This document shows, piece by piece, positions 9,298 to 21,115 of a stretch of DNA of 64,000 bases. The notes under the pieces are model-generated. The model saw only the letters and a program-made list of their open reading frames with translations, was not told the origin of the DNA and made no database searches. The DNA is taken from contig NZ_SADT02000003.1 of assembly GCF_004016445.2 (NCBI RefSeq), positions 201,231-265,230 on the forward strand. The letters are read 5' to 3'. This stretch comes from Mesorhizobium sp. M2E.F.Ca.ET.219.01.1.1 (lineage in GTDB: Bacteria; Pseudomonadota; Alphaproteobacteria; Rhizobiales; Rhizobiaceae). Each line of letters starts with the position of its first letter. Within the stretch, counting starts at the first letter, position 1. Position numbers and translations under genes: made by a program.

Positions 9298-9336
9298 CAA
9301 AAATTATCCCGGCGGCCATATGGTGGCCGCCGGGAA
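9298..9336 (-). terminator. Hairpin terminator after the hybrid kinase
   Basis: A perfect 12-bp stem (TCCCGGCGGCCA at 9307-9318, complement at 9324-9335) with a 5-base loop. Read on the minus strand it is followed by TAATTTTTGATT. It lies between the histidine kinase gene and pstS, both minus strand, so it probably separates the two transcripts. Confidence 0.65.
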
Positions 9337-9514
9337 ATAAAATCCGGACGAGAGCGCGTTGCCTGCACGCCAGAGCGGATCATGGCCTGGCCATCGCCGA
9401 AAACAGGTCCGTTGGGGTAGAGTCGACACTGTTTCTTGTTGGCGGTCGCTTGCTCCCGCCCGTAACCGAGGAGCGGAATCAATGACACATTGTCCAAGCT
9501 TGGCTTTTGCTTTG

Positions 9515-9536
9515 GTATGGTGCGATCGCACCATAC
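9515..9536. promoter_or_regulatory. Perfect 22-bp palindrome, unknown role
   Basis: The 22 bases from 9515 to 9536 form a perfect palindrome with no loop; one half is GTATGGTGCGA. No T-run follows on either strand, so it is not a typical terminator. It lies 44 bases beyond the histidine kinase stop. The remaining sequence between 9196 and 9579, apart from the terminator, shows no convincing gene. Confidence 0.5.
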
Positions 9537-9579
9537 GCATGCGTCAACGCCTTGCGCCCGCCTGCCGGCTAAATTCGCT

Positions 9580-13335
<3,756 letters not shown>

Positions 13336-13541
13336 GCTGTTGCCACCCCCAGCCGAACCCCGCTTCGCGGTTCGTCGGCGGAATGTGCCCGACAAGCATT
13401 AACGATCCGCTAACCATAATGAGTGCAACCCGGCTGCCTTTCGATGCCGTTGAGAGAACCAGGATCGTGGCGCCGGTTGCGGTAATCCGCCTGTTGGCGA
13501 TTGGGGCAACGACACATTATAAAGCGGCTGAGGTGTTGCTA

Positions 13542-13901
13542 ATGTTCAGTCGAATCGCCGCTTTCGTCCTGTGCCCGGCGCTGCTTGCAGCGGGCGCCTG
13601 CACGCGAAGCGACGACGGCACGGTGATCGTTCCAAGCCGGATGGATGTCAGGCGTGTCTGGGACGAGGCGCCGCCGGGAACGGCCGTCTCGCGGCAGATC
13701 GTGTCGAATGTGTTTCCCCCGCCGCCGAGCGCGCCGGCAAGCCTGCCGGCGAGCCCGACCGTCCGGCGCCATTCCAGACCCGCTTCGGCGAAGCCGTCCT
13801 TCGGCCAGGATTTGCCCGACCCGGCAGCCGGCGAGCAGAGCCCCCTCACCTGCAGGAATGTCGGGGAAGACGGCAAGCGCTATCGCGTCATCTGCGAATA
13901 A
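13542..13901 (+). CDS. Putative small lipoprotein
   Basis: A 119-residue protein starting MFSRIAAFVLCPALLAAGAC. A lipobox-like LAAGAC places the lipidated cysteine at residue 20. The rest is proline- and serine-rich (FPPPPSAPASLPASP), with two cysteines near the C-terminus (SPLTCRNVGEDGKRYRVICE) that could form a disulphide. Function is unknown. It stands alone, divergent from the large kinase. Longer in-frame extensions upstream overlap the kinase promoter region and look unlikely. Confidence 0.6.
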   Translation: MFSRIAAFVLCPALLAAGACTRSDDGTVIVPSRMDVRRVWDEAPPGTAVSRQIVSNVFPPPPSAPASLPASPTVRRHSRPASAKPSFGQDLPDPAAGEQSPLTCRNVGEDGKRYRVICE

Positions 13902-14066
13902 CGTTCCTTCATTCCGTGGACCCAGTGCCGGCCGGACAGCGCCGAACAACCGCCGGCGTAAGAAACCGAGCCGCCGTCGCGATCACGGATTGCTGATGAA
14001 ACCTTCGACCGGTGGTGGACGTTTTCTGGCACTGATGCGATCCGCGCTGCACCCAGGAGACTGAAG

Positions 14067-14300
14067 ATGTCGATTCACTTCACTGTCTCTGGCCTGACCA
14101 GGAACCTGATCCATTCGCTTGGGTTGGATCATGAGCCGGCGCCGAGGCCCCTTACCCCGGAACAGAACCTTCTGCTGGATTGTTACATGGCCGGGCAGAT
14201 CCCGGACTCGGCCTGGAGCGACTATGTCTTCGAGATGCCGGAGTTGGAAAAACATGCCCAACTCAGGCGTGCCAGGTCAGGCGTGCACGGCCTCACCTGA
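14067..14300 (+). CDS. Hypothetical small protein
   Basis: A 77-residue protein preceded by GGAGACTGAAG, an acceptable ribosome site, before the ATG. It has no signal peptide or membrane helix. The middle is acidic (MAGQIPDSAWSDYVFEMPEL) and the C-terminus basic. I do not recognise the family. The PDSAWSDY-like core recalls short acidic proteins found as single copies in rhizobia, but that is an impression only. Confidence 0.5.
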   Translation: MSIHFTVSGLTRNLIHSLGLDHEPAPRPLTPEQNLLLDCYMAGQIPDSAWSDYVFEMPELEKHAQLRRARSGVHGLT

Positions 14301-14317
14301 AACGGTGAGCCTGCCGC

Positions 14318-14686
14318 TCATTTCTTCGGCGAGTTGAACTGCAGCGTGAAGACGTTGCCGGGAATGCCTTGCGCCAGCGCCGGCGAAAGGCTGAGCGGCA
14401 GGCAATCATTCAGCGCCTTTATCGCCGCATCGACATAGGCCTTGCGCGCCTTGTCGTCGCCGGCGACATGAATGGCGGTTGTTTTAGGCGGCCCGATCAG
14501 CGTGCCGTCGCGCTTGAAGCTGAAGCTGAGCGTGACCGAGGAATTGTCGGAATTGGCCGGCGGCGTCCAGCAGGCGAGCAGGGCGGCGCCGACCTCGTTC
14601 ATGCCGTTGAGCGGTGCGGTGGCGCCCGCTGGAAAGGGCACAACCGACAGCGCGCCCGCCATCATCAGAAATCTTGCCGTGTTCAT
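14318..14686 (-). CDS. Secreted protein with TonB C-terminal-like fold
   Basis: A 122-residue protein with a signal peptide (first about 22 residues, ending PAGATA). The mature part has the pattern of a TonB C-terminal-like domain: a conserved CW with PP after it, alternating strands (VTLSFSFKRDGTLIGPP), an ARKAYVDAAIKAL helix and a final C-P-L segment. Such single-domain periplasmic proteins are common in rhizobia and have no assigned role. It is convergent with the small gene ending at 14300. The start at 14686 is chosen because the signal peptide begins there. Confidence 0.65.
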   Translation of the reverse strand: MNTARFLMMAGALSVVPFPAGATAPLNGMNEVGAALLACWTPPANSDNSSVTLSFSFKRDGTLIGPPKTTAIHVAGDDKARKAYVDAAIKALNDCLPLSLSPALAQGIPGNVFTLQFNSPKK

Positions 14687-14937
14687 CGCAGGTCCTCGTC
14701 GCCGTCGCTCTGCCCTGACGGCATCGTACGATCCATGACGAGGATGACAATAGGCTTTCAGTCCACCCGTCGATGGTGCAATCATACTGTCATGATTTCG
14801 GCGATGTCCGCAAAAAAGCAAAAGGCCGGCACGGAGCCGACCTTTCCCTTGCCTCGCCATCGCGCCAGTACATCCGTGGTCGCTGCGAGGACTGAGATCA
14901 GTAGACAGGCCTTGGGTAAACGAAACCTTAACCGCCG

Positions 14938-15798
14938 CTAGGCTCTCGCCTGCGATTTCACATGCGCGATGTAGCCGCGCACGTCGCCGGCCGGTTCCGC
15001 ATAGGCCTTGCCGAGCTTCTTCTCCAGCGCCGCCATGTACTCCTGCGCCCATTTGGGCAGTGGGTAGTCGACGACCGCCAGGAATTCGAGCGTTGCCCCC
15101 AGCCTTATATCGGCGATCGACGGGTGGTTGCCGCCGATGAACGGTTTGCCGTTGCGGAAGAATGAGTGAAACACCTCGAGCGGCTCGGCGATCGCGGCCA
15201 TCGCCGCCTTCTGCGCTTCCGATTTCTTGTCGGGATGGGCGTCGCTGTGGCCGACCTCGCCGGCATATTGCGGGAAGCCGAGCGCCGGATAGGTGGCGCG
15301 CGCGACATAAGGATAAAGCGTGCCGATCAGATAGAACATGGCGCTGTCGATCATCGCCCGCTTGGCTGGCGCCTTCGGATAGAACTTCTCCAGCCCGTGC
15401 TTGTTGGCAAGATACTGCATGATGGCGCAGCTTTCCCACAGCACGCCGCGCGGCAGACGCTTGTCCTCGATCATCGGCGTCAGATGCGCCGGATTGCGCG
15501 CCAGGAACTCAGGCGAGCGCGTATGGCCCCAGGCATCGGTCTCGGCGGGATCGAGGCCGGCCGCGCGCGCGAACACCCTGACCGTCATGTTGTTGACGCT
15601 CGGCCTCAGCATGCTGAGTTTTATGCCGGGCTTCTTGGCCGGTTTGGCCTTGGCTTTAGGTGCGGCCTTTGCCGTCACTTTAGGTGCGGCTTTAGTTGTC
15701 GCCTTAGGCGCGGCTTTTGCCGTCGCAGCCTTCGCCGTCGGCTTTGCCGCGGCCTTGGCCGTGGGTTTCTTCACGCTCTTCGCTGCAGCCTTTGCCAT
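14938..15798 (-). CDS. Glutathione S-transferase-like protein with a histone H1-like N-terminal tail
   Basis: A 286-residue protein. Residues 1 to about 58 are almost entirely Lys, Ala, Pro and Thr in repeats such as AKAAPKATTKAAPK, like histone H1 or AlgP tails. The remainder is a GST fold: thioredoxin-like N-domain with the ESCAIMQYLANK motif and a helical C-domain with NHPSIADIRLGATLEF. The start at 15798 has a strong GGGAGGAAC ribosome site; a start at 15825 would overlap the preceding VOC gene. The tail suggests nucleic-acid or nucleoid contact. The substrate is unknown. Confidence 0.8.
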   Translation of the reverse strand: MAKAAAKSVKKPTAKAAAKPTAKAATAKAAPKATTKAAPKVTAKAAPKAKAKPAKKPGIKLSMLRPSVNNMTVRVFARAAGLDPAETDAWGHTRSPEFLARNPAHLTPMIEDKRLPRGVLWESCAIMQYLANKHGLEKFYPKAPAKRAMIDSAMFYLIGTLYPYVARATYPALGFPQYAGEVGHSDAHPDKKSEAQKAAMAAIAEPLEVFHSFFRNGKPFIGGNHPSIADIRLGATLEFLAVVDYPLPKWAQEYMAALEKKLGKAYAEPAGDVRGYIAHVKSQARA

Positions 15799-15821
15799 CT
15801 GTTCCTCCCCTTGTGGCTTGC

Positions 15822-16403
15822 TCAATATGGATTCTTCGCCGTCCGCTCATCCGACAGGGTTTCGCGCGACCGCTCGACCAGCGCCTGGATGGCGTCGGCC
15901 AGATGGAGTTCGGCGATATTGTAGTCGCCGCGCGCCACGCGAATCTTGTGCGCCTCCATCAGCACGTCTGCATGGGTGAAGCCGGCCGGCGGCTCGAAAC
16001 GGTAGGAAGCAAGCTCGATCAGCAGCCCCAGCGGGTCCTCGAAATAGATCGAATCCATGAAGCCGCGGTCCTTGACGCCGCTGTGCTTGATGCCGCGCTC
16101 GTCGAGCCGCACGACCGCCTGCAGGAAGGTGACCCGCGACACCGCGAAGGCGATGTGGTGGACGCAGCCGATATCGGTCGGCGTCCGCCGCTTTACCGGG
16201 GTCCGGCTCTCGTCGGTGAAGACGGTGATCAGGCGACCGTCGCCCGGATCGAAATAGAGATGGCTCTCGCTAGCCTTGTCGAGATTGGGCTGCTCGAAGA
16301 TGAAGGGCATGCCGAGCACCCCTTCCCAGAAGTCGATCGAGGTCTGGCGTCCGGCGCCGACCAGCGTGATGTGATGAACGCCTTGCGACTGCAGCTTCCG
16401 CAT
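15822..16403 (-). CDS. VOC family (glyoxalase/dioxygenase-like) protein
   Basis: A 193-residue protein with paired beta-alpha-beta-beta-beta modules of the vicinal oxygen chelate superfamily. Candidate metal ligands are the histidine in GVHHITLVG (near residue 8), the histidine in VHHIAFAV and the glutamate in FEDPLGLLIELASY. It starts at 16403 after a GGGAGG site and lies 23 bases before the GST gene, so the two probably form an operon. The reaction is not predictable; ring-cleavage dioxygenase or glyoxalase-like are both possible. Confidence 0.85.
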   Translation of the reverse strand: MRKLQSQGVHHITLVGAGRQTSIDFWEGVLGMPFIFEQPNLDKASESHLYFDPGDGRLITVFTDESRTPVKRRTPTDIGCVHHIAFAVSRVTFLQAVVRLDERGIKHSGVKDRGFMDSIYFEDPLGLLIELASYRFEPPAGFTHADVLMEAHKIRVARGDYNIAELHLADAIQALVERSRETLSDERTAKNPY

Positions 16404-16565
16404 TGGTTCCTCCCCGCATTCCGCTCGCCTCTTCCGCCGGGCAAGTTCGAAACCGCATTCCCTGGCGCCTTCGGCCAGAGGAGCATGATGTAATGCTAGT
16501 TCAATCCGCGATACCACGCCAGAAGGGACATGTGCCGCTAGATCTGAACCTGGACCGAAAGACCT

Positions 16566-16607
16566 TGTATGGCTGAGGGGGAAATCGAACCCCTAGTTCC
16601 CGCCGTG
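16566..16607 (-). pseudogene. 3'-half remnant of tRNA-Glu (possible att relic)
   Basis: This stretch matches the 3' half of the intact tRNA-Glu at 19055-19129. Two 12-base blocks are identical: 16583-16594 matches 19071-19082, and 16596-16607 matches 19083-19094, with one inserted base between them. The T-stem is spoiled by a further insertion and the 5' half is absent, so it is not a functional tRNA. Same orientation, downstream of the intact gene's 3' end, is the arrangement left by integration at a tRNA. A decayed tandem tRNA copy is the alternative. Confidence 0.6.
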
Positions 16608-16649
16608 GCAATTGCCCCTCGCGAGGCAACGCTCCTCGAAACGCGTACA

Positions 16650-18191
16650 TCATTCGAGGCCGGCGGTCCGCAACCCCTCGATATAGGCGGCGCGATCCTG
16701 CTCCCGGATCATCGGGTAATATTTCTCCACCCAATGGACCGACAGCTTTGGATGGAGTCGCTTCACCTCTGAAAGGGCATGTGTCGCCTCATCGAGATCC
16801 CCTGCCATTCCTGCCGCGGCGGCCAGCGTACGCCACGCAGCGCCAAAATGTGGCCGAAGCTGCACTGCTCGGCGCTCGAAACTCGCTGCGTCGACATATC
16901 GTTGGGCAACGAAGTGACACATCCCGGTCACGGTCAAAATTCCCGGCTGCTGCGTGGAATCGCGCGGGCTAAGTCGCTCGGCGATCGCCAGATGATGCAG
17001 GCCGTCCTCAGGCATTCCACCAAAGCCGTACGCGGCGCCCAGAATGACATGTGCGATGGCCAGGTTTGGATTGAGCGTGATCGCATCGGTTAGTGTGGTG
17101 ATGGCAGCCTGCGTTCGGCGTGCCATCATGTGCACGTAACCGGCGGCGAAATGCGTCCAAGGATCGTCGGCATCATGCGCAATGGCTCGCTGAGCCATCT
17201 CATTCGCTTTCGGAAGAACCTCGGCCGGCTCCGCCAATCCGAGCAGCACCCGGGATGCCATCGTCCAGGCGAGCAGGCTATTGGCACGCGGGTAGTCCGG
17301 GTCAGCGTCTACGGCCCTGCGTAGCAGTTGCTCGGCGACCGCGAGTTCGCTTTCTGAGCTCCAGCTCCATATGTGAGGCATCGCCTTCATTACGAAGCCC
17401 CAGGCGTCCAGGCTGGCGGGAGGCCGGCTGATGTAACGCTGATGCTCTGCCGCATAGAGTTTAGGTTCGACGGCACCGATGACGCTATCGGCGATCTGAT
17501 CCTGTAGCGTGAAGAAATCAGCCAGTTGGACGTCGTAGCGCTCTGTCCATACTTGGCGCCCAGTGGAGGTCTCACTCGCCTCGGCGCTGATCCTGAGCCG
17601 CTGACCCGAGCGGCGAACACTGCCGCTCAGCACGTAGCGGACTCCGAGTTCACGCCCGACCTGTTTCACGTCGATGGTTTTGTCCCTGTAGCTGAAGGAC
17701 GAGTTGCGGGCGCAGACGAAAAGCCACCGCAGCCGCGCCAGCCGCATGATGATATCTTCAGCCAGGCCGTCGGCAAAATATTGCTGCTCGGCATCGTCGC
17801 TCAGGTTGACGAAAGGGAGCACGGCAATCGAAGGCTCAGGCTCCGCAGAATTTTGCGCGGCTGCCGCCTCGTTGAGCCTCTCGATCGCGCCGGTGAAACG
17901 GTAACCAACCCGCGGAACGGTTGCGATCCACTCTGTTCCGTCTGCCATGGAGCCGAGAAGGCGCCGCAGGGATGCGACCTGAACCGAGAGATTGCTTTCC
18001 TCGACTGCGGTCCCAGGCCAGGCGGCGTCCAGTAGTTCGGACTTGGTCAGGACCTCACCGGCGTTCCTTGCCATCGCCGACAGGAGCAGCAGCCCCCGGT
18101 AGCTGATCGCGACAGGCAGGCCCTGCCTCAGAAGCGTTCCCGCCTCGGGGTTGAGCACAAAAGGGCCAAATGCGAGCCGCTGCTCCGGCAT
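16650..18191 (-). CDS. Winged-helix / TPR regulator (paralogue)
   Basis: A 513-residue protein. An OmpR/CadC-like winged helix fills residues 1-100 (ending VPRVGYRFTGAI). The conserved SIAVLPFVNLSDDAEQQYF block follows near 120, then TPR-like helices (about 280-500). There is no transmembrane segment. It shares the architecture and key motifs of the protein at 1730-3394 but is shorter in the TPR part. It lies alone in the segment bounded by the tRNA-Glu remnant and the intact tRNA-Glu. Three phased TTTTCGG-like repeats sit just upstream of its start. Target genes and signal are unknown. Confidence 0.85.
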   Translation of the reverse strand: MPEQRLAFGPFVLNPEAGTLLRQGLPVAISYRGLLLLSAMARNAGEVLTKSELLDAAWPGTAVEESNLSVQVASLRRLLGSMADGTEWIATVPRVGYRFTGAIERLNEAAAAQNSAEPEPSIAVLPFVNLSDDAEQQYFADGLAEDIIMRLARLRWLFVCARNSSFSYRDKTIDVKQVGRELGVRYVLSGSVRRSGQRLRISAEASETSTGRQVWTERYDVQLADFFTLQDQIADSVIGAVEPKLYAAEHQRYISRPPASLDAWGFVMKAMPHIWSWSSESELAVAEQLLRRAVDADPDYPRANSLLAWTMASRVLLGLAEPAEVLPKANEMAQRAIAHDADDPWTHFAAGYVHMMARRTQAAITTLTDAITLNPNLAIAHVILGAAYGFGGMPEDGLHHLAIAERLSPRDSTQQPGILTVTGMCHFVAQRYVDAASFERRAVQLRPHFGAAWRTLAAAAGMAGDLDEATHALSEVKRLHPKLSVHWVEKYYPMIREQDRAAYIEGLRTAGLE

Positions 18192-18207
18192 TGCGAGACA
18201 TTACGTG

Positions 18208-18234
18208 TTTTCGGGGATTTTCGGAACTATTCGG
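18208..18234. promoter_or_regulatory. Three 10-bp-phased (T)TTTCGG repeats
   Basis: TTTTCGG at 18208-18214, TTTTCGG at 18218-18224 and TATTCGG at 18228-18234 are spaced exactly 10 bp apart, one helical turn. They lie 17 to 43 bases upstream of the winged-helix/TPR start. OmpR-type winged-helix proteins bind direct repeats of this spacing, so autoregulation is plausible (inference). Confidence 0.45.
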
Positions 18235-18301
18235 CCGCGCTTCGATACGTTTTGCAGGCGGCCTGACATCTTGGCTCCAGCTCAGCCACAGGAGAGCGTG
18301 A

Positions 18302-18607
18302 ATGCCTGGGAGCCGCGATTACCCGACGGTAGCAACTGAACCCCCGACTGTACGGCAGGCTCAAAGCCCTCCCGGACGTGAGGAGGAGTTCCGTGCCGCG
18401 CTCGATCGCTACATGGTCTTTTATGTCGAACAACAAAGACACCATACGGAGTCCGTCGAGCGGTCTGGCGAACGCGCAGGCTCGTGTCTGCCGAGGCGGA
18501 AACGTGAAACGTCCTGCTGGGACCTTTCACCGGTGAAAATCATCGACAAGTTTCGCAGCAGTCCCAAATCGTATCCGTTGGGAAAGTTGCTCGTAAAGCG
18601 CCTCTAG
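18302..18607 (+). CDS. Doubtful hypothetical protein
   Basis: An open frame of 101 codons with GGAGAGCGTGA before the ATG. The product is hydrophilic and basic with no recognised domain. Its composition, rich in Arg and Ser, is unlike the confident proteins around it. It is divergent from the winged-helix/TPR regulator and would be an obvious target if real. I list it because the ribosome site and context allow it, but the coding evidence is weak. Confidence 0.25.
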   Translation: MPGSRDYPTVATEPPTVRQAQSPPGREEEFRAALDRYMVFYVEQQRHHTESVERSGERAGSCLPRRKRETSCWDLSPVKIIDKFRSSPKSYPLGKLLVKRL

Positions 18608-18759
18608 GCCGGCGGACGGCTCAGCAGTCTGGACCGACTCGGACATGCTTTGCATTGTCGCGATAGCTGTAGCTGGGGTAGGGTCCAATCGAGACCTGCG
18701 TTTTTAAGATGGCGCCTGTCCCACGGAACTCTCTGCCCGCAGTGACCGTTTAGCGGTTG

Positions 18760-19011
18760 ATGGCATTGGCTGATGACATCCAGATGGCGGAACGGCACGT
18801 TCTGCAAGCCGAGCGACACATAAAGTGCCAGCGCGCGCGCATCGCCGCGCTGAAGCAGCGTCGGTTGCCCCGGGGCAAGGCGGCCACCTTCCTGCAATTG
18901 CTTGAAGACGCGCAATCGATGCACCTCCAGCATCTGTCGAGGTTGTTGGAGCAAGCATCACGCGAAAGAACCGCAGCCGAATCAGCCGCCGTCTCCCTTG
19001 CTGCGGAATGA
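18760..19011 (+). CDS. Small coiled-coil hypothetical protein
   Basis: An 83-residue protein starting MALADDIQMAERHVLQAERH. It is predicted almost wholly helical with heptad-like spacing (IAALKQRRLP, LLEDAQSMHLQHLSRLLEQ). Short proteins with an N-terminal ADDIxMAExHV pattern and a LP-x(5)-LL-x-MHxxHL region are common in rhizobia; no function is known to me. It lies next to the tRNA-Glu gene inside the tRNA-bounded segment. Confidence 0.65.
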   Translation: MALADDIQMAERHVLQAERHIKCQRARIAALKQRRLPRGKAATFLQLLEDAQSMHLQHLSRLLEQASRERTAAESAAVSLAAE

Positions 19012-19054
19012 CCAGCCCTGCGGAATTGTCTTCGAAAGTCGGTTTTTGGAAGCT

Positions 19055-19129
19055 TGGTACGCCCAAGGGGAATCGAACCCCTGTTCCCGCCGTGAGAGGG
19101 CGGTGTCCTGACCGCTAGACGATGGGCGC
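19055..19129 (-). tRNA. tRNA-Glu (anticodon CTC)
   Basis: On the minus strand a full 75-base tRNA including the encoded CCA. The acceptor stem GCGCCCA pairs with TGGGCGT (one G-U pair). The anticodon stem CCGCC/GGCGG encloses the loop CTCTCAC, giving anticodon CTC for GAG codons. The T-arm is AGGGG-TTCGATT-CCCCT. A decayed copy of its 3' half lies 2.4 kb downstream at 16566-16607. Confidence 0.95.
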
Positions 19130-19215
19130 GCTCAAGAACCGGCTACATAGGCTGGCGGCCGCGAAAAAGCAACTGGGGTTTCTGGCACCCGGACCACTTT
19201 ACCGAACGGCCCTGG

Positions 19216-19644
19216 TCAGACCTGCCGTTTCGGCTCGATCAGGTCCCAGAGATTGCCGTAGAGATCGGCAAACACCGCCACCGTGCCATAGGCCTCGTGG
19301 CGTGGCGCCTCGCGGAACTCGACGCCCCTGGCGAGCATCGCCTGATGGTCGCGGGCAAAATCGTCGGTCTCGAGGAAGAGAAAAACCCGGCCGCCGGTCT
19401 GATTGCCGATGCGGCTGGCCTGCTCCTCGTCGGCTGCCTCCGCCAGCAGCAGCCGTGCGCCCTTGCCGTTGGCCGGCGCGACGGTGACCCAGCGCTTGCC
19501 GCCGCCGAGGTCGACATCGTCGATGAGCACGAAGCCGAGCCGCTCGACATACCAGGAGATCGCCTCGTCGTAACTGCCGACGACAAGGGCCACGGTCGCG
19601 ACGCTGCGGCGTTCGGCAAAGCCGCTCATTTGTTTCGGGCTCAT
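19216..19644 (-). CDS. VOC family (glyoxalase-like) protein
   Basis: A 142-residue single VOC unit pair: VATVALVVGSYDEAISWYVERLGF at the N-terminus and the metal-ligand-like end AVFADLYGNLWDLIEP. This matches the small bleomycin-resistance/glyoxalase-like proteins of about 130-145 residues. The chosen ATG at 19644 overlaps the stop of the upstream gene (ATGA). A second ATG at 19629 follows a 15-base tandem duplication that repeats the start region. Function unknown. Confidence 0.85.
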   Translation of the reverse strand: MSPKQMSGFAERRSVATVALVVGSYDEAISWYVERLGFVLIDDVDLGGGKRWVTVAPANGKGARLLLAEAADEEQASRIGNQTGGRVFLFLETDDFARDHQAMLARGVEFREAPRHEAYGTVAVFADLYGNLWDLIEPKRQV

Positions 19645-20024
19645 TTGTTTCGGATTGGGAATTGGCCGATCACGCGGCGCTCGGCGATGTCGTAGACGAA
19701 GATCGACCGGCTGCCGTCGGCAAGCTCGGCATCGATCGACAGGCGGTTGCCGGAGAGCGACTGGCTGATCACCTTGGCGCCCACGGGAAGCACGATGTCG
19801 CCCGAGAGCGACGCGCCGACCGGAACCTGGACATCGCCGACGGGCGCTGATCCGGCAACAGGCGCGTTGCGCGCTTTGTAGACAAGCGCGCCGATCACCA
19901 CCATAAGGGCGAGAAACAGAAGGCCGAGATTGACGATCATGAAGCGAACGAGCTTGCGGCGCACATTCTCGGCCGCAGGGTCGAGCGGCTTTTCCTCATC
20001 TTCTTCGGCGATCGGCCGGGCCAT
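19641..20024 (-). CDS. Single-pass membrane protein of unknown function
   Basis: A 127-residue protein. An acidic N-terminus (about 1-25) precedes one transmembrane helix (about 29-50, MIVNLGLLFLALMVVIGALV) and a beta-rich C-terminal domain (about 60-127) likely in the periplasm. It lies divergent from rluD (26 bases apart), as similar proteins often do in alphaproteobacteria, and overlaps the VOC gene by four bases. No function is known; I recall the family as a domain of unknown function but cannot confirm the number. Confidence 0.75.
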   Translation of the reverse strand: MARPIAEEDEEKPLDPAAENVRRKLVRFMIVNLGLLFLALMVVIGALVYKARNAPVAGSAPVGDVQVPVGASLSGDIVLPVGAKVISQSLSGNRLSIDAELADGSRSIFVYDIAERRVIGQFPIRNK

Positions 20025-20050
20025 GGCTAAACAATCCGCAACGGGTTTCG

Positions 20051-21115
20051 ATGAGCGCTCATAACGAAGAGACCCCGATATTGATAGAGGACGAATTGGC
20101 CGACGAGGAATCCGGCGAAGCCGTCGCGCTGGAAGCCGGCCCCGACGCCGCCGGCCAGCGCCTCGACCAGTGGCTTGCCGCCCAGCTCGACCCGGATCTC
20201 TCGCGCAGCCGCGTACAGGCGCTGATCAAACAAGGCGCGGTCTCTATCGACGGCAAGCCGGTGCTGGAAGCCAAGCGCAAGCTGACGGCCGGCGAGCGCA
20301 TCGAAATCCTGGTCCCCGCGCCCGAACCGGCCGCGCCGCAAGGCGAGGACATTCCCCTCGACATCCTCTACGAGGACGACGAGCTGGTCGTCATCAACAA
20401 GCCGGCGGGACTGGTCGTCCATCCCGGCGCGGGCAACTGGACCGGTACGCTGGTCAACGCGCTGATCCATCATTGCGGCGAGACCCTGTCCGGCATCGGG
20501 GGCGTTAGGCGGCCGGGTATCGTCCACCGGCTGGACAAGGAAACCAGCGGCGTCATGGTCGTGGCCAAGACCGACCGCGCCCACAAGGCCCTGTCGGAGG
20601 CCTTTGCCGACCATGGCCGCACCGGCGATCTCGAACGCGCCTACCTGGCGCTGGTCTGGGGCATTCCGCAGCGGCCGACCGGCACGATCGACGCCCATCT
20701 CGGCCGCGCCGCCGACCGTGTGCGCCGCGCGGTCGTTCCCGAGGGCCGCGACGACGCCCGTCATGCCGTCACCCATTTCAGCGTCGTCGAGCGCTTCGGC
20801 GTGGAACAGCAGGCCTTTGCCACCGCAAGCCTGGTCGAATGCCGGCTCGAAACCGGCCGCACCCACCAGATCCGCGTCCACATGGCCCATATCGGCCATC
20901 CGGTTGTCGGCGATCCGGACTACGGCCAGGCCTTCCGCACCAAGGCCAACCGGCTGCCCGCACCCTTGAAAACCAAGGTCAAAGCCTTTCCCCGGCAGGC
21001 CCTGCACGCCTGGCTCCTTGAATTCCGGCACCCGACCACCCACTTAACGATGAGGTTCGAAGCGCCGATGCCCGGAGACATGGAGGAACTCGTCGGCGAC
21101 TTCCGGAGACTTTGA
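20051..21115 (+). CDS. rluD: RluA-family 23S rRNA pseudouridine synthase (RluD type)
   Basis: A 354-residue protein. The S4 RNA-binding domain lies at about residues 28-95 and the catalytic domain at about 110-320, with the catalytic aspartate in HRLDKETSG and the VVHPGAGN motif. RluD modifies the helix 69 loop of 23S rRNA. An acidic N-terminal extension of about 25 residues is typical of rhizobial members. The RluD assignment over RluC rests on length and context next to rpoH, an arrangement familiar in rhizobia. Confidence 0.9.
   Translation: MSAHNEETPILIEDELADEESGEAVALEAGPDAAGQRLDQWLAAQLDPDLSRSRVQALIKQGAVSIDGKPVLEAKRKLTAGERIEILVPAPEPAAPQGEDIPLDILYEDDELVVINKPAGLVVHPGAGNWTGTLVNALIHHCGETLSGIGGVRRPGIVHRLDKETSGVMVVAKTDRAHKALSEAFADHGRTGDLERAYLALVWGIPQRPTGTIDAHLGRAADRVRRAVVPEGRDDARHAVTHFSVVERFGVEQQAFATASLVECRLETGRTHQIRVHMAHIGHPVVGDPDYGQAFRTKANRLPAPLKTKVKAFPRQALHAWLLEFRHPTTHLTMRFEAPMPGDMEELVGDFRRL

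Noticed and set aside
16566..16640. A complete second tRNA gene at the tRNA-Glu-like match
   Set aside because: The T-stem has an insertion and no acceptor, D or anticodon arm can be paired upstream of the matching half.
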